Part shown: positions 48,023 through 60,459 of the stretch, one piece after another
Numbering within the stretch: the first letter of the stretch is position 1
Layout of the letters: every line of letters starts with the position of its first letter
Source: Rhodopseudomonas_A palustris_F
Lineage (GTDB): Bacteria; Pseudomonadota; Alphaproteobacteria; Rhizobiales; Xanthobacteraceae
Assembly: GCF_000013745.1 (NCBI RefSeq)
Contig: NC_007925.1
Span: 2,604,001 to 2,668,000, forward strand
DNA length: 64,000 bases
Direction: 5' to 3'
Program-made: the position numbers and the translations under genes
The notes under the pieces: generated by a model
What the model was told of the DNA's origin: nothing
The model's database searches: none
Seen by the model: the letters and a program-made list of their open reading frames with translations, nothing else

Positions 48023-48050
48023 AACGCACCGCTTCATCACATCGCCGAAT

Positions 48051-48080
48051 CAAAACGGCCCGCGCGAGGCGGGCCGTTGA
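48051..48080. terminator. Bidirectional terminator between lpxB and gltA
   Basis: Perfect 9-bp stem ACGGCCCGC (48055-48063), loop GCGAG, GCGGGCCGT (48069-48077). The left side is preceded by CAAAA, giving a T-run on the minus strand, and the right is followed by TGAT. It lies between convergent lpxB and gltA and suits termination of gltA in particular. Confidence 0.75.
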
Positions 48081-48101
48081 TCGAAGTCGTCGGCGCGCGC
48101 G

Positions 48102-49406
<1,305 letters not shown>

Positions 49407-49572
49407 CGTGTGGTCCCCGATGAGATCGTTGCCGAGCGGCCAACTCCAACCACCATCTGAAACAGACGGCGCCGGAAGCCGGACGTTCTATTTGTGCAGG
49501 TTGAATGCGTAGCTCATTGCCGTGTGCACTGCAAGGCGCACCGACCCGTCGCGCGAAGACGGGATCCTGGGC

Positions 49573-50997
49573 CTATTCCGAGGCCTGGTCGGCGAGCCGC
49601 GAGAGGCATTCCTGCCGTCCCAACACCGCCAGCACGTCGAAAATCCCCGGCGAGGTGGTGCGCCCGGTCAGCGCCACGCGCAGCGGCTGCGCCACCGCGC
49701 CGAGCTTGAGCCCGTGCTGCTCGGCGAATGCCCGCATCGCCGCTTCGGTGGTCGCAGCCGACCACGACGTCACCGTCTCAAGCGCCGCGCGCAGCTGAGC
49801 TATCAATTTTCGGGTATCAGGCGTCAGCACGGCCTGGGCTTTCGGCTCGATCGGCAGCGGACGGTCGGCCAGGATGAAGTCGGCGCTGTGAATCAGTTCC
49901 AGCAGCGTCTTGGCGCGCTCTTTCAGGCCCGGCATCGCCTGCAGCAATTGCGCCCGGGTGGTGTCGTTGATCTTGGCGGCGATCTCGTCACCATGCGGAA
50001 TATACCGCAATACGTCTTCCAGCATGGTCACGAGCGATTGATCGTCGGCGTGGCGAATGTAGTGGCCGTTGAGGTTTTCCAGCTTGGCGAAATCGAAACG
50101 CGCCGCCGAGCGACCGATCGCCGGCAAGTCGAACGCCTCGATCATTTCCTCAGTGGAGAAAATTTCCTGGTCGCCGTGGCTCCAGCCCAGCCGCACCAGA
50201 TAATTGCGCAGCGCGGCCGGCAAATAGCCCATCGCGCGATAGGCGTCGACGCCGAGCGCGCCGTGGCGCTTCGACAGTTTCGAGCCGTCCGGACCGTGGA
50301 TCAGCGGAATGTGCGACATGCTGGGAATCTCCCAGCCGAGCGCGTCGTAGATCTGCTTCTGCCGCGCGGCATTGATCAGGTGGTCGTCGCCGCGAATGAC
50401 GTGGGTGACGCCCATGTCGTGGTCGTCGACCACCACCGCCAGCATGTAGGTCGGGCTGCCGTCGCCGCGCAGCAGCACGAGGTCGTCGAGATTGTCGTTC
50501 TGCCACACCACGCGGCCCTGGACCTGATCCTCGATCACGGTCTCGCCGGTGAGCGGCGCCTTCAGCCGCACCGTCGGCTTGACCCCGGCGGGGGCGTCGG
50601 ACGGGTCGCGATCGCGCCACAGCCCGTTGTAGAACCGGGTGCGGCCTTCGGCCTTGGCGGATTCCCGCATCTGCGCCAATTCCTCGGCGCTGGCATAGCA
50701 GCGATACGCGGTGCCGGCGGCCAGCATCTCGTCCACCACCTCGCGGTGCCGGGCGGCGTTGGCATATTGGTAGACCACGTCGCCGTCCCAACCCAGTTCC
50801 AGCCATTTCAGGCCGTCGAGGATGGCGTCGATCGCCGCCTGGGTGGAGCGTTCGCGGTCGGTGTCCTCGATCCGCAGCAGCATCTTGCCGCCGCGCTTCT
50901 TGGCGTAAAGCCAATTGAACAGCGCGGTGCGGGCGCCGCCGATGTGGAGGAAGCCGGTGGGCGAGGGGGCGAAGCGGGTGACGACGGGAAGGGTCAT
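49573..50997 (-). CDS. gltX: Glutamate--tRNA ligase
   Basis: Charges tRNA-Glu. The 474-residue class I synthetase has the HIGH-type motif [26 protein letters not shown] and the KMSKS-type [14 protein letters not shown], with an all-alpha anticodon-binding C-terminal domain. No SWIM zinc motif with all four cysteines is visible in the insertion. It diverges from glnS with a 155-bp intergenic region. Confidence 0.96.
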
Positions 50998-51152
50998 TCA
51001 GGTCTGCAATGATTGGCACGCCGGAGCAGCGCGCAGGGTGTATAGCAGGAACGATGCATAAACAAAGCTCTCGATCGGACAACCGGGGTTGGCGGGGCGC
51101 TCCGGATTTGGCACATACGCCTAAAGGTCCCGACACGCAGGAATTCACAGCA

Positions 51153-52832
<1,680 letters not shown>

Positions 52833-52921
52833 CGGCCTCAACCTGATGCTCCGCAGTCCGCGGTTGCGGGCTGCAACCTTTTGTTTCATTTTGACCGCAC
52901 GGCTCGTCAGGGGCGTGCGGG

Positions 52922-55246
52922 GTGAGCGAAGCGGGCAACAGCAGGCCCAAGACGGGGGCGCGAGCAGGGGCGCGCACCTGGCCGTTGGGCGAAGCCGCGC
53001 GGGCTGCTGGCCTGGTGCCGTTCGGCGTTCGCGCTTGGCAGGCGTTGATCGAACGGTTGCGCGGCTGGGCTCACGCCGAGGCCGGGGCCGGGCGATTGCT
53101 GCCCTGGGTGCCGGTTTCGTTCGGCGCCGGCATTGCGCTGTATTTCGCCGCCGACCATGAGCCGATCGCCTGGGTGGCGGCACTCGCCGCCGCCGGCTTC
53201 GGCGCCGCCGCGGTGGCGCTGCGTCGGCAGCGGGTGTTCGCGCTGGCGGTGCTGATCGCGGCGCTGGCCGCGGGCTTTGCCACCGTGGCGCTGAAAGCCA
53301 ACCGCATCGCGCATGGCGTGCTGGCGCGGCCGATGCATTCGGTCGGCCTGCAAGGTTTCGTCGAAACCCACGAAGAGCGCGACAAGACCGACCGCTTCGT
53401 GCTGCGCATCACGCAGATGGATGTTTCACGCGATCCGATCAAGTTCGAACGGGTGCGGCTGTCGGTGAAAAAGGGCACGGCGCCGCAAGTCGGCAGCTTC
53501 GTCGAATTGAAGGCGCGGCTGACCCCGCCGCTGCAGCCGCTGCGGCCCGGCGCTTACGATTTCGGACGCGACTTGTATTTCCAGAACATCGCCGCCACCG
53601 GCTTCGTGATGGGCGCGATCAAGCCGCGGCCGCCGCCCGGCGAGATTGGCTTCGCGTTGCGCTATGCCGCGACCATGCAGGGCTTGCGCGACGCCATCGA
53701 CGCGCGCATTCGGCTGACGCTGAGCGGCGACAATCGCGCCATCGCCACAGCACTTCTGACCGGACGGCGCGACGCGATCTCGGTCCCGGTCAACGACGCG
53801 ATGTTCGTCTCTGGATTGGGCCATGTGCTGTCGATCTCCGGCTATCACATGGCGGTGGTGGCAGGCGTGGTGTTCTTTGCGGTGCGCGCGCTGTTGGCGC
53901 TGATCCCGGCTTTGACCGTGACCTTTCCGATCAAGAAATGCGCGGCGGCCGCGGCGCTCGCCGCGGCGCTGTTCTATCTGTTGCTGTCCGGTGCCGAGGT
54001 CGCAACCCAGCGCTCGTTCCTGATGACCGCGGTGGTGCTGATCGCCGTGATGGTCGACCGTCAAGCCATCACCTTTCGCACCCTCGCGGTGGCGGCGATG
54101 GTGGTGTTGACGCTTTCGCCGGAAGCCTTGGTGCATCCGAGTTTCCAGATGTCGTTCGCCGCGACGCTGGGATTGGTTGCGCTGGTGCAGATCGGCATGC
54201 CGAAGCTGCTTGCGTCGCCGGACAATTCCGCGACCGCGCGTGCCGCGCTATGGGGCGCCCGTGAAATCATGGTGCTGGGCTTAGCCTCGCTGGTCGCGGG
54301 TCTCGCCACCACGCCCTATGCGGCGTTTCATTTTCATCGGGTGACGCCCTATGGCGTGCTGGCCAATCTGTTGGCGATGCCGGTGGTGTCGGCCTTGGTG
54401 ATGCCGGCGGGGTTGTTGGGGCTTGCGGCGATGCCGTTCGGTTTCGACGGCGTGTTCTGGCGGCTGATGGACATCGGCATCGACTGGATGATCGTGGTGG
54501 CTGAGGGCGTCGCGGCCTTGCCCGGCGCGGTCGGCCGCGTCGCGGCGTTCGGCAGCGGGCCGCTGTTAGCATCGACGCTTGGCCTGATCCTGCTCGGGCT
54601 GTTGCGCACGCCGCTGCGGCTCAGCGGCGCGGCGGTGCTTGGTCTTGCGATCGGATGGGCCTTGCTGACCCCGCAGCCGGATATCCTGGTCGCGGCCGAT
54701 GGCCGCCACGTCGCGGTGCGCGGTGCGGATGGCCGGCTCCGCGTGATGCAGGACGGCAAGGATGCGTTTTTGCTAAAGGAATGGCTCGCCGCCGACGCCG
54801 ATGGCCGCGCGGTCACCGATTCCTCATTGGCCGAGGGCGTGTCTTGCGATGCTGCGGGTTGCGTGGCGCCGCTGCCCGATGGCGGTCTCGTCGCGTTGGC
54901 GCGGCGGCCGGAGGCAGTGGCGGAGGATTGCGAGCGGGTGCGGTTGATCGTGACGCTGCGGCAGCCGCCGGCCGACTGTGCGGCGCCGGTGATCGACCAG
55001 GACAGCCTGCGGCGACAGGGCGCGCAAATCTTGTGGCAAACCGGTGGCAGGTTCGCCGCGATCGCGGTCCGGCCGCGCGGCGTCGATCGGCCGTGGTCGC
55101 CGGCGGTTCCGGAGGACCGCGATACCGCCGGAGGCGGAACTTCGGGAGCTGGAGCTTCGGCCGGCGCCGACATCACTCCGCAGCGCCGCGCGCCGACCTC
55201 GGCCGATGCCACGCCGCCGGAGTCGGAGCGGAGCGACCAGGACTGA
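52922..55246 (+). CDS. comEC: ComEC/Rec2-family competence protein
   Basis: Membrane channel for DNA uptake in competent bacteria. The 774-residue product has an N-terminal hydrophobic region and DUF4131-like periplasmic domain (about residues 60-230), then the competence domain with about eight helices and the signature FVSGLGHVLSISGYHMAVVAG. The C-terminal metallo-beta-lactamase domain seen in long ComEC proteins is absent or reduced to about 190 polar residues without an HxHxDH motif; the last 60 residues are low-complexity. GTG start. Whether the organism is naturally competent is unknown. Confidence 0.9.
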   Translation: MSEAGNSRPKTGARAGARTWPLGEAARAAGLVPFGVRAWQALIERLRGWAHAEAGAGRLLPWVPVSFGAGIALYFAADHEPIAWVAALAAAGFGAAAVALRRQRVFALAVLIAALAAGFATVALKANRIAHGVLARPMHSVGLQGFVETHEERDKTDRFVLRITQMDVSRDPIKFERVRLSVKKGTAPQVGSFVELKARLTPPLQPLRPGAYDFGRDLYFQNIAATGFVMGAIKPRPPPGEIGFALRYAATMQGLRDAIDARIRLTLSGDNRAIATALLTGRRDAISVPVNDAMFVSGLGHVLSISGYHMAVVAGVVFFAVRALLALIPALTVTFPIKKCAAAAALAAALFYLLLSGAEVATQRSFLMTAVVLIAVMVDRQAITFRTLAVAAMVVLTLSPEALVHPSFQMSFAATLGLVALVQIGMPKLLASPDNSATARAALWGAREIMVLGLASLVAGLATTPYAAFHFHRVTPYGVLANLLAMPVVSALVMPAGLLGLAAMPFGFDGVFWRLMDIGIDWMIVVAEGVAALPGAVGRVAAFGSGPLLASTLGLILLGLLRTPLRLSGAAVLGLAIGWALLTPQPDILVAADGRHVAVRGADGRLRVMQDGKDAFLLKEWLAADADGRAVTDSSLAEGVSCDAAGCVAPLPDGGLVALARRPEAVAEDCERVRLIVTLRQPPADCAAPVIDQDSLRRQGAQILWQTGGRFAAIAVRPRGVDRPWSPAVPEDRDTAGGGTSGAGASAGADITPQRRAPTSADATPPESERSDQD

Positions 55247-55341
55247 AGCTCGACCCACGGGATCGGTCCGAGCCAAGCCGAGCCAATCTGATTAGTTCAG
55301 TCGACCAACTACGGCTGTCCTGAACACGGCGGCGCTGTGGC

Positions 55342-56055
55342 TCAGTACTTCCGATACAGCCCGATCAGCTTGCCTTGGATGCGGACCCGGTTCGGCGGCA
55401 GGATGCGGACCTCGTAGGCGGCGTTGGCAGGCTCCAGCGCGATCGAGGCGCCGCGGCGGCGGAAGCGCTTCAGCGTGGCTTCCTCTTCGTCGATCAGCGC
55501 CACCACGATGTCGCCGGTGTCGGCGCTGTCGTTCTTCTGGATCAGCGCCATGTCGCCGTCGAGGATGCCGGCGTCGACCATCGAATCGCCGCGCACTTCC
55601 AAGGCGTAGTGCTCGCCGGAGCCGAGCATGTCGGCCGGCATGCTGATGGTGTGGCTGCGGGTCTGCAGCGCCTCGATCGGGGTGCCGGCGGCGATCCGGC
55701 CCATCACCGGCACCGCGACGGTGCGGCCGCTGTCGTCGTCGCCGCCAAGGCTGGCGGCGGGCCGCACCCGGCCGAGATTGCCTTCGATCACGCTCGGCGT
55801 GAAGCCGCGGCGGCCGTTGCCGCCGCCGGGATTGACGCCGAGTTCCGGCAGCTTGATCACCTCGATGGCGCGGGCGCGGTTCGGCAGCCTGCGGATGAAG
55901 CCGCGCTCTTCCAACGCAGTGATCAACCGGTGGATGCCGCTCTTGGATCGCAGGTCGAGCGCGTCCTTCATTTCGTCGAAGGAGGGCGGTACGCCAGCTT
56001 CCTTCAACCGTTCATTGATGAAGCGCAGCAGTTCGTATTGTTTGCGGGTGAGCAT
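55342..56055 (-). CDS. lexA: LexA repressor
   Basis: SOS repressor that cleaves itself when RecA filaments form. The 237-residue product has a winged helix-turn-helix (FDEMKDALDLRSKSGIHRLITALEERGFI), a 60-residue linker longer than in E. coli, cleavage site Ala123-Gly124 in RIAAGTPIEA, and catalytic Ser158 (RGDSMVDAG) and Lys196 (TLKRFRR). It is preceded by its own SOS boxes at 56155-56180 and should control the small membrane peptide gene at 28326. Confidence 0.97.
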   Translation of the reverse strand: MLTRKQYELLRFINERLKEAGVPPSFDEMKDALDLRSKSGIHRLITALEERGFIRRLPNRARAIEVIKLPELGVNPGGGNGRRGFTPSVIEGNLGRVRPAASLGGDDDSGRTVAVPVMGRIAAGTPIEALQTRSHTISMPADMLGSGEHYALEVRGDSMVDAGILDGDMALIQKNDSADTGDIVVALIDEEEATLKRFRRRGASIALEPANAAYEVRILPPNRVRIQGKLIGLYRKY

Positions 56056-56150
56056 TTCACCGGTCCTTGAGGCTTGGCGAACGGCCTCGCGTCGGGCCCC
56101 GCCGCGTTCTCAGGAGCCCGCGCGCAGGCGAATTCCCGAAAACAAATCAT

Positions 56151-56180
56151 GAACGAACACTATCTGTTCCATATGTGTTC
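56151..56180 (-). promoter_or_regulatory. LexA boxes upstream of lexA
   Basis: GTTC-N7-GTTC at 56166-56180. Another half-site, GAAC at 56155-56158, lies seven bases before the first GTTC, and a further GAAC immediately precedes it at 56151. The three main half-sites are thus 11 bp apart (56155, 56166, 56177), one helical turn. The site is about 100 bases upstream of the lexA ATG and supports autoregulation. Confidence 0.85.
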
Positions 56181-56219
56181 CGCAACCGGTTAATTTGCGG
56201 TCAAGACATTCGGCGATCG

Positions 56220-57431
56220 TTACAACGGGAGCTTAAGGATGAGACAGGGCGAGCCGGCCGTCGCAGCCGGCGCCAAGGGCGGGCGAATCAGCAGCGCCTG
56301 CGCCTTCGACAGATAGCCGAGCAGCGAAGAATCCTGCCGCTGCACCGGGGTCGCCACCAGCCGGCCGGTGTCATCGAACGACAGCGCGGCGCGCAGATAG
56401 TCCTCGCGGCCGTCATTGGCGGGAAGGTCCTGGCCGAGCACCGCGACCTCGCGGCAATGGGCGACGTCGCTGCGGCCGCCGAGCGCGCGGATCAACGGCA
56501 CCATGAACAGATAGGCGCAGACATAGGACGACACCGGATTGCCGGGCAGGCCGATCACCCGCATCGCGCCGAGCCGGCCGTGCATCATCGGCTTGCCGGG
56601 CCGCATCGCGATCTTCCAGAACGCCATCTCGACGCCCTCGGCCTGCAGCGAGCGCAGCACCATGTCGTGGTCGCCGGCCGAAGCGCCGCCGGTGGTGACC
56701 AGGATGTCGGCGTTCTCGGCGCGGGCGCGGCGGATCGCGGCGGTGGTGGAATCGAGCGTGTCGGCGGCGATGCCGAGGTCGAAGGTTTCGGCGCCTTCCT
56801 CGCGGGCCAGCGCGTGCAGCGCATAGCCATTGGAGTAGAGAATCTGTCCGGGCCCGGGCGTCGCCCCCGGCATCAACAGTTCGTCGCCGGTGGCGAGCAA
56901 TGCGACGCGCGGGCGGCGCCGCAGCGGCAGCAGCGGATGGTTCATCGACGCCGCCAGCGCCAGATCGCGGTCGCTCAAGCGCACGCCCTGGCGCAGCAGC
57001 ACGTCGCCTTCGTTGAAATCGATTCCGGCGGGCCGGATGTGGCGGCCGAACTTCGCCGGCGCGTCGAGAATCACGACGTCGCCGTCGCGCGAGCAATCCT
57101 CCTGGATCACCACGGTGTCGGCGCCCTCGGGCACCACGCCGCCGGTGAAGATCCGGATCGCTTCGCCTTGGCCGAGCGCGCGCTCGATCGGCCGTCCGGC
57201 GGCGACTTCGCCGACCACCCGCAGCCGGGTGCCCGGGGCGGTGGCGTCGCCGCCGCGGATCGCATAGCCGTCCATCGCCGACATCGCCTGCGGCGGCTGG
57301 GTGCGGCGCGCCGCGAGGTCGCGCGCCAGCACCCGGTGATGCGCCTGATCGAGCGCGACCGGCTGTTCGGGCAGCGGATCGGCGCCGGACAGAATCGCAG
57401 CCAATGCATCGGCAACCGGCATCAAGGCCAT
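56220..57431 (-). CDS. moeA: Molybdopterin molybdotransferase MoeA
   Basis: Inserts molybdate into adenylated molybdopterin to finish the molybdenum cofactor. The 403-residue product has DGYAIRGGD, IFTGGVVPEGADTVV, LLATGDELLMPG, the GGASAGDHDMV MPT-binding motif and LPGNPVSSYV. Start taken at the ATG 57431 (MALMPVADALAAIL); the open frame continues to 57521 without homology. It ends near the lexA promoter. Confidence 0.95.
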   Translation of the reverse strand: MALMPVADALAAILSGADPLPEQPVALDQAHHRVLARDLAARRTQPPQAMSAMDGYAIRGGDATAPGTRLRVVGEVAAGRPIERALGQGEAIRIFTGGVVPEGADTVVIQEDCSRDGDVVILDAPAKFGRHIRPAGIDFNEGDVLLRQGVRLSDRDLALAASMNHPLLPLRRRPRVALLATGDELLMPGATPGPGQILYSNGYALHALAREEGAETFDLGIAADTLDSTTAAIRRARAENADILVTTGGASAGDHDMVLRSLQAEGVEMAFWKIAMRPGKPMMHGRLGAMRVIGLPGNPVSSYVCAYLFMVPLIRALGGRSDVAHCREVAVLGQDLPANDGREDYLRAALSFDDTGRLVATPVQRQDSSLLGYLSKAQALLIRPPLAPAATAGSPCLILKLPL

Positions 57432-57584
57432 GGGAAGATCTCCGAGGGGGCGGGCGGCGCGAAGGCGCGGGGGGAAGCGTCGGCCCAACTGTACACCGAT
57501 CCGGCGCGGGAAGTCAGGCACCGCAGCGGGCAGTCCGCCGCGGCTTCGCGCAAACCGATGGTGCGCCGGGCTGTGCTGCGGCGA

Positions 57585-57935
57585 TTACGGCTGCGGCAGC
57601 CGCCTGCAGTCCATCGAATAGACCAGTTCGCCTTTTTCGGTGCGGCCGATCGGCTGGCACTGCGGGAAGGCCGGCGCAGCAGCGGGCTGCGCGGCGGCGG
57701 GCGTTCGGGCAAGCACGTTTGCGCTCGGCGCGCTGGGGGACGTGGTCGTGGCCGGCGCGGTCGGGGGACTGGCTGCGGCAGTCGCCGCGCTGTCGCTCGC
57801 GGCGGGCGCTCTGGCGTCCCACACCGTCGGCATCTCGGCGATGGTCCAGCCGTTGCGGCTGACATAGACGTAGAGAAACCCGGCGCCGAACACCACGATC
57901 ACGCCGCGCAAAATCCACTTTGCCATATCCTGCAT
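57585..57935 (-). CDS. Membrane-anchored hypothetical protein
   Basis: A 116-residue protein. One N-terminal transmembrane helix (MAKWILRGVIVVFGAGFLYVYV) is followed by an Ala/Pro/Thr/Ser-rich spacer and a short conserved-looking C-terminus with two cysteines (FPQCQPIGRTEKGELVYSMDCRRLPQP). I do not recognise the family. AGGAG lies six bases before the ATG at 57935. The two cysteines could pair in the periplasm. It precedes moeA in the same direction, about 150 bp away. Confidence 0.75.
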   Translation of the reverse strand: MQDMAKWILRGVIVVFGAGFLYVYVSRNGWTIAEMPTVWDARAPAASDSAATAAASPPTAPATTTSPSAPSANVLARTPAAAQPAAAPAFPQCQPIGRTEKGELVYSMDCRRLPQP

Positions 57936-58237
57936 CGGCCACTCCTATTACCGCCGCGATCCGCCAAGACGCGGCCGCGCGTCTCCTGCTATTAGCCGCA
58001 GCGCCGGGCATTCGACAAGGTGGAAGCGGACAGGCTGAGCGCGAGGCGCCGTGCTGAGCGAGTCCCCGTCGCGGAGCACCGCGCTTGCGCGGCGCCGCGA
58101 GCCGGTGCGGAGGCTGCCGTCGTAACGGCCCCGGATCTGCAGCGCACCACGCCGCAAGTGCGGCGCGTTGCGCTTTCGTCCGGGGCACGGACTTTAATTG
58201 CCCCGGCGCAGCGGCGCCGCGCCGCTGCTGATCATCG
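57936..58237. other. 302-bp gap between the MCP gene and the anchored hypothetical
   Basis: No gene is supported. It contains CG-rich inverted stretches, including a 9-bp perfect stem GCAGCGGCG-CCG-CGCCGCTGC at 58208-58228 that lies 9 bases after the chemoreceptor stop on the minus strand and may end that transcript, although no T-run follows. The right part must contain the promoter of the gene at 57935. Confidence 0.5.
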
Positions 58238-60235
58238 TCACGCCGCTCGCACCGAGCCCAGGAATTTCCCGACCTCGGCCTTCAGCCGCGCGCTTTCGCT
58301 CGACAACGACCGCGCCTCGGAAAACACCTGCGAGGACGCAGCCCCGGTGGCGGTGGCGCCGCGCTGCACGTCGGTGACGCTGGCGCCGACGTTCTGGGTG
58401 TCTTGCGCGGCTTGCTGAACGTTGCGTGAGATTTGCGCGGTCGCGCTGCCTTGCTGCTCGACCGCGCGCGCGATGGTTGTCGAAATCGCCGACATCTGCC
58501 CGATGGTGTCGCTGATCTCCTTGATCGAATCCGACGATTGCGTGGTGGCCGCCTGGATGCCGCCGACGTGCTCGTTGATTTCGTCGGTCGCCCGCGCGGT
58601 CTGCGCTGCCAGCGCCTTGACCTCCAAAGCCACCACCGAAAAGCCGCGGCCGGCTTCGCCCGCGCGCGCCGCTTCTATCGTGGCGTTCAGGGCCAACAGG
58701 TTGGTCTGCTTGGCGATGGTGGTGATCAGTTCGACGATGTGGCCGATCCGGCTGCCGGCCTTGGCCAGTTCGCCGACATGGTCGTTGGTCCGGCGGGTCT
58801 GCTCGGCGGCTTTCGCTGCAATCGCCGCCGACTGGCGAATCTGCCGGCCGATCTCGTCGACCGACGACGCCATCTGTTCGGCCGACGCCGCCACCGATTG
58901 CACCTTGGTGGTGACTTCACCGGACGCCGCCGCCACCGCTGAGGCGAGCTCTTGCGAGCGTTCCGCGGTCGCGGTCAGCGAACCGGCGGATTGCTCCAAT
59001 CGAATCGACGCCGAGGAGACGCCTTCGATGATCTCGCCGATCGCCACTTCGAAACCGTCGGCCAGCCGGTTCATGTCGGCGCGGCGCCGCTGCGCGAGGA
59101 TCGCGTCGTGCTGGATCTTGGCGTCGACTTCGTCGCGGGCCCGCTGCTGCGAGACCGCCTTGAAGTGCTCGACCGCCCGCGCCATCTCGCCGAGTTCGTC
59201 GTGGCGGCCCAAGCCGGGCAGCACCAGTTCGAAGTCTCCGGCGGCGAGCTTTTGCATCGCGCCGGTCATCCGCGCGATCATCCCGGCGATGCGTTGGCCG
59301 AACAACAGCGCCAGGATGCCGATGCAGAGCGTCGCGCCGCCGATCGCCCAGGCCAGCGCCTTGCGCAATTCGACGGCGTTGGCTTCGGAGGCCTGATAGC
59401 GATCTTCCGCGGCCTTGATCAGCGCGTCCAGCGCCGGGCGGTTGCGCTGATACACCGTGACGAAATCGGCGGCTTCGTCGTTCAGCGTGCTTTGGCTGAC
59501 CGAGAAGGCGAGGAAGCTCGCATTGTAGGACTTGATCAGCGTCGCCAGCTCCGCCTTCACGGCGGCGGACATGTCCGACGCCGCCAGCATCTCGCCGAAT
59601 TCGTCGATCCGCTTGTCGAACTGGACGGTGTATTTTTCGTCGCCGCGCAGCATGAAATCCTTTTCATGGCGGCGCATCATCAACATCAGATTGGACAGCC
59701 GCGGCTGATCGAATTCGGCGAGCCGGCTTTCCACCTGGTGCACGGTGGCGCGCAGTTTGCCTTGCAGCCCCTGATTTTCGTTGAACCCCAGCACCTGCTG
59801 TGCCGAGACTAGGTTTTGGAAGCGGGTGAGGTAGAGATTGAACCCCGAACGCAACGCGCTGGTCTGCTTCAACGGGTCGCCGTCGTCGAACGGCTCGACC
59901 ATCTTTTCGATGGCGTCGAGGTGAAGGTGGGCCGAACTGACGACCGCCTTGTGATCGGCGATCAGCTTGTCGTCCGGCTTGCGCAGAAACGCGGTGCCGA
60001 TCAGGCCGGCCTCGAGATAATTCGCCGACAGCTCGACGACGTGCGCGCGCAGCGCGATCCGTTGCGCGGATTGTTGCTGGGCGGTGTCCGCGAGTTTCAG
60101 TCCGAACAGGCAGATGGCGCCGGTCAGTAGAACGCCAACTATTCCCAACAAGGCGATCTGAACGCGCAGACCGAGGCGGATATGACGAGCCAATTTGCCG
60201 GACAGTCCGGCAAGCCGACCGCGAAGTGTGAACAT
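58238..60235 (-). CDS. Methyl-accepting chemotaxis protein with HBM-type sensor
   Basis: A 665-residue chemoreceptor: N-terminal transmembrane helix, a periplasmic ligand domain of about 260 residues, a second helix (LAWAIGGATLCIGILALLFG), a HAMP domain, and a cytoplasmic signalling domain with the hairpin IAKQTNLLALNATIEAARAG. The sensor contains MMRRHEKDFMLRGDEKYTVQFDKR, typical of the helical bimodular (HBM) domain that in Pseudomonas senses organic acids. There is no CheR-binding pentapeptide at the C-terminus. I start at ATG 60235; a GTG at 60256 would add seven residues. Confidence 0.93.
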   Translation of the reverse strand: MFTLRGRLAGLSGKLARHIRLGLRVQIALLGIVGVLLTGAICLFGLKLADTAQQQSAQRIALRAHVVELSANYLEAGLIGTAFLRKPDDKLIADHKAVVSSAHLHLDAIEKMVEPFDDGDPLKQTSALRSGFNLYLTRFQNLVSAQQVLGFNENQGLQGKLRATVHQVESRLAEFDQPRLSNLMLMMRRHEKDFMLRGDEKYTVQFDKRIDEFGEMLAASDMSAAVKAELATLIKSYNASFLAFSVSQSTLNDEAADFVTVYQRNRPALDALIKAAEDRYQASEANAVELRKALAWAIGGATLCIGILALLFGQRIAGMIARMTGAMQKLAAGDFELVLPGLGRHDELGEMARAVEHFKAVSQQRARDEVDAKIQHDAILAQRRRADMNRLADGFEVAIGEIIEGVSSASIRLEQSAGSLTATAERSQELASAVAAASGEVTTKVQSVAASAEQMASSVDEIGRQIRQSAAIAAKAAEQTRRTNDHVGELAKAGSRIGHIVELITTIAKQTNLLALNATIEAARAGEAGRGFSVVALEVKALAAQTARATDEINEHVGGIQAATTQSSDSIKEISDTIGQMSAISTTIARAVEQQGSATAQISRNVQQAAQDTQNVGASVTDVQRGATATGAASSQVFSEARSLSSESARLKAEVGKFLGSVRAA

Positions 60236-60268
60236 GTGAGACAGCTTTCCGGGCACGCGTTGATTTGA

Positions 60269-60299
60269 TCGTGCTGATCTAAGCGATCAGCATGATCGC
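60269..60299. promoter_or_regulatory. Dyad upstream of the chemoreceptor gene
   Basis: GATCGTGCTGATC (60269-60281), spacer TAAGC, GATCAGCATGATC (60287-60299): 12 of 13 arm positions match. It lies about 35 bases upstream of the MCP start on the minus strand, so it could be an operator or a 5'-UTR hairpin. The remaining 160 bp to the HAD gene hold nothing recognised. Confidence 0.6.
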
Positions 60300-60459
60300 T
60301 TCGTGATGGCGCCGGTCGTAAGAACCCAATCGAGAAGATTTGGTAAAGCGCCACGGGGTTTCTCGACATGCAAGAATCCCACGCTGCCTAAGCCGAATTT
60401 TTGTGCAGCGGCTGTCACATTTGTTACGTGAAACTATGCGTCGCGATCACGCGACATGG

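Noticed and set aside
57514..58188. Minus-strand 224-residue frame overlapping the anchored hypothetical gene
   Set aside because: It is Arg-rich and in a frame that overlaps a better-supported protein with a membrane anchor and ribosome binding site.
58422..59396. Plus-strand 324-residue frame opposite the chemoreceptor
   Set aside because: Low-complexity Ser/Ala/Arg antisense shadow of the conserved signalling domain.
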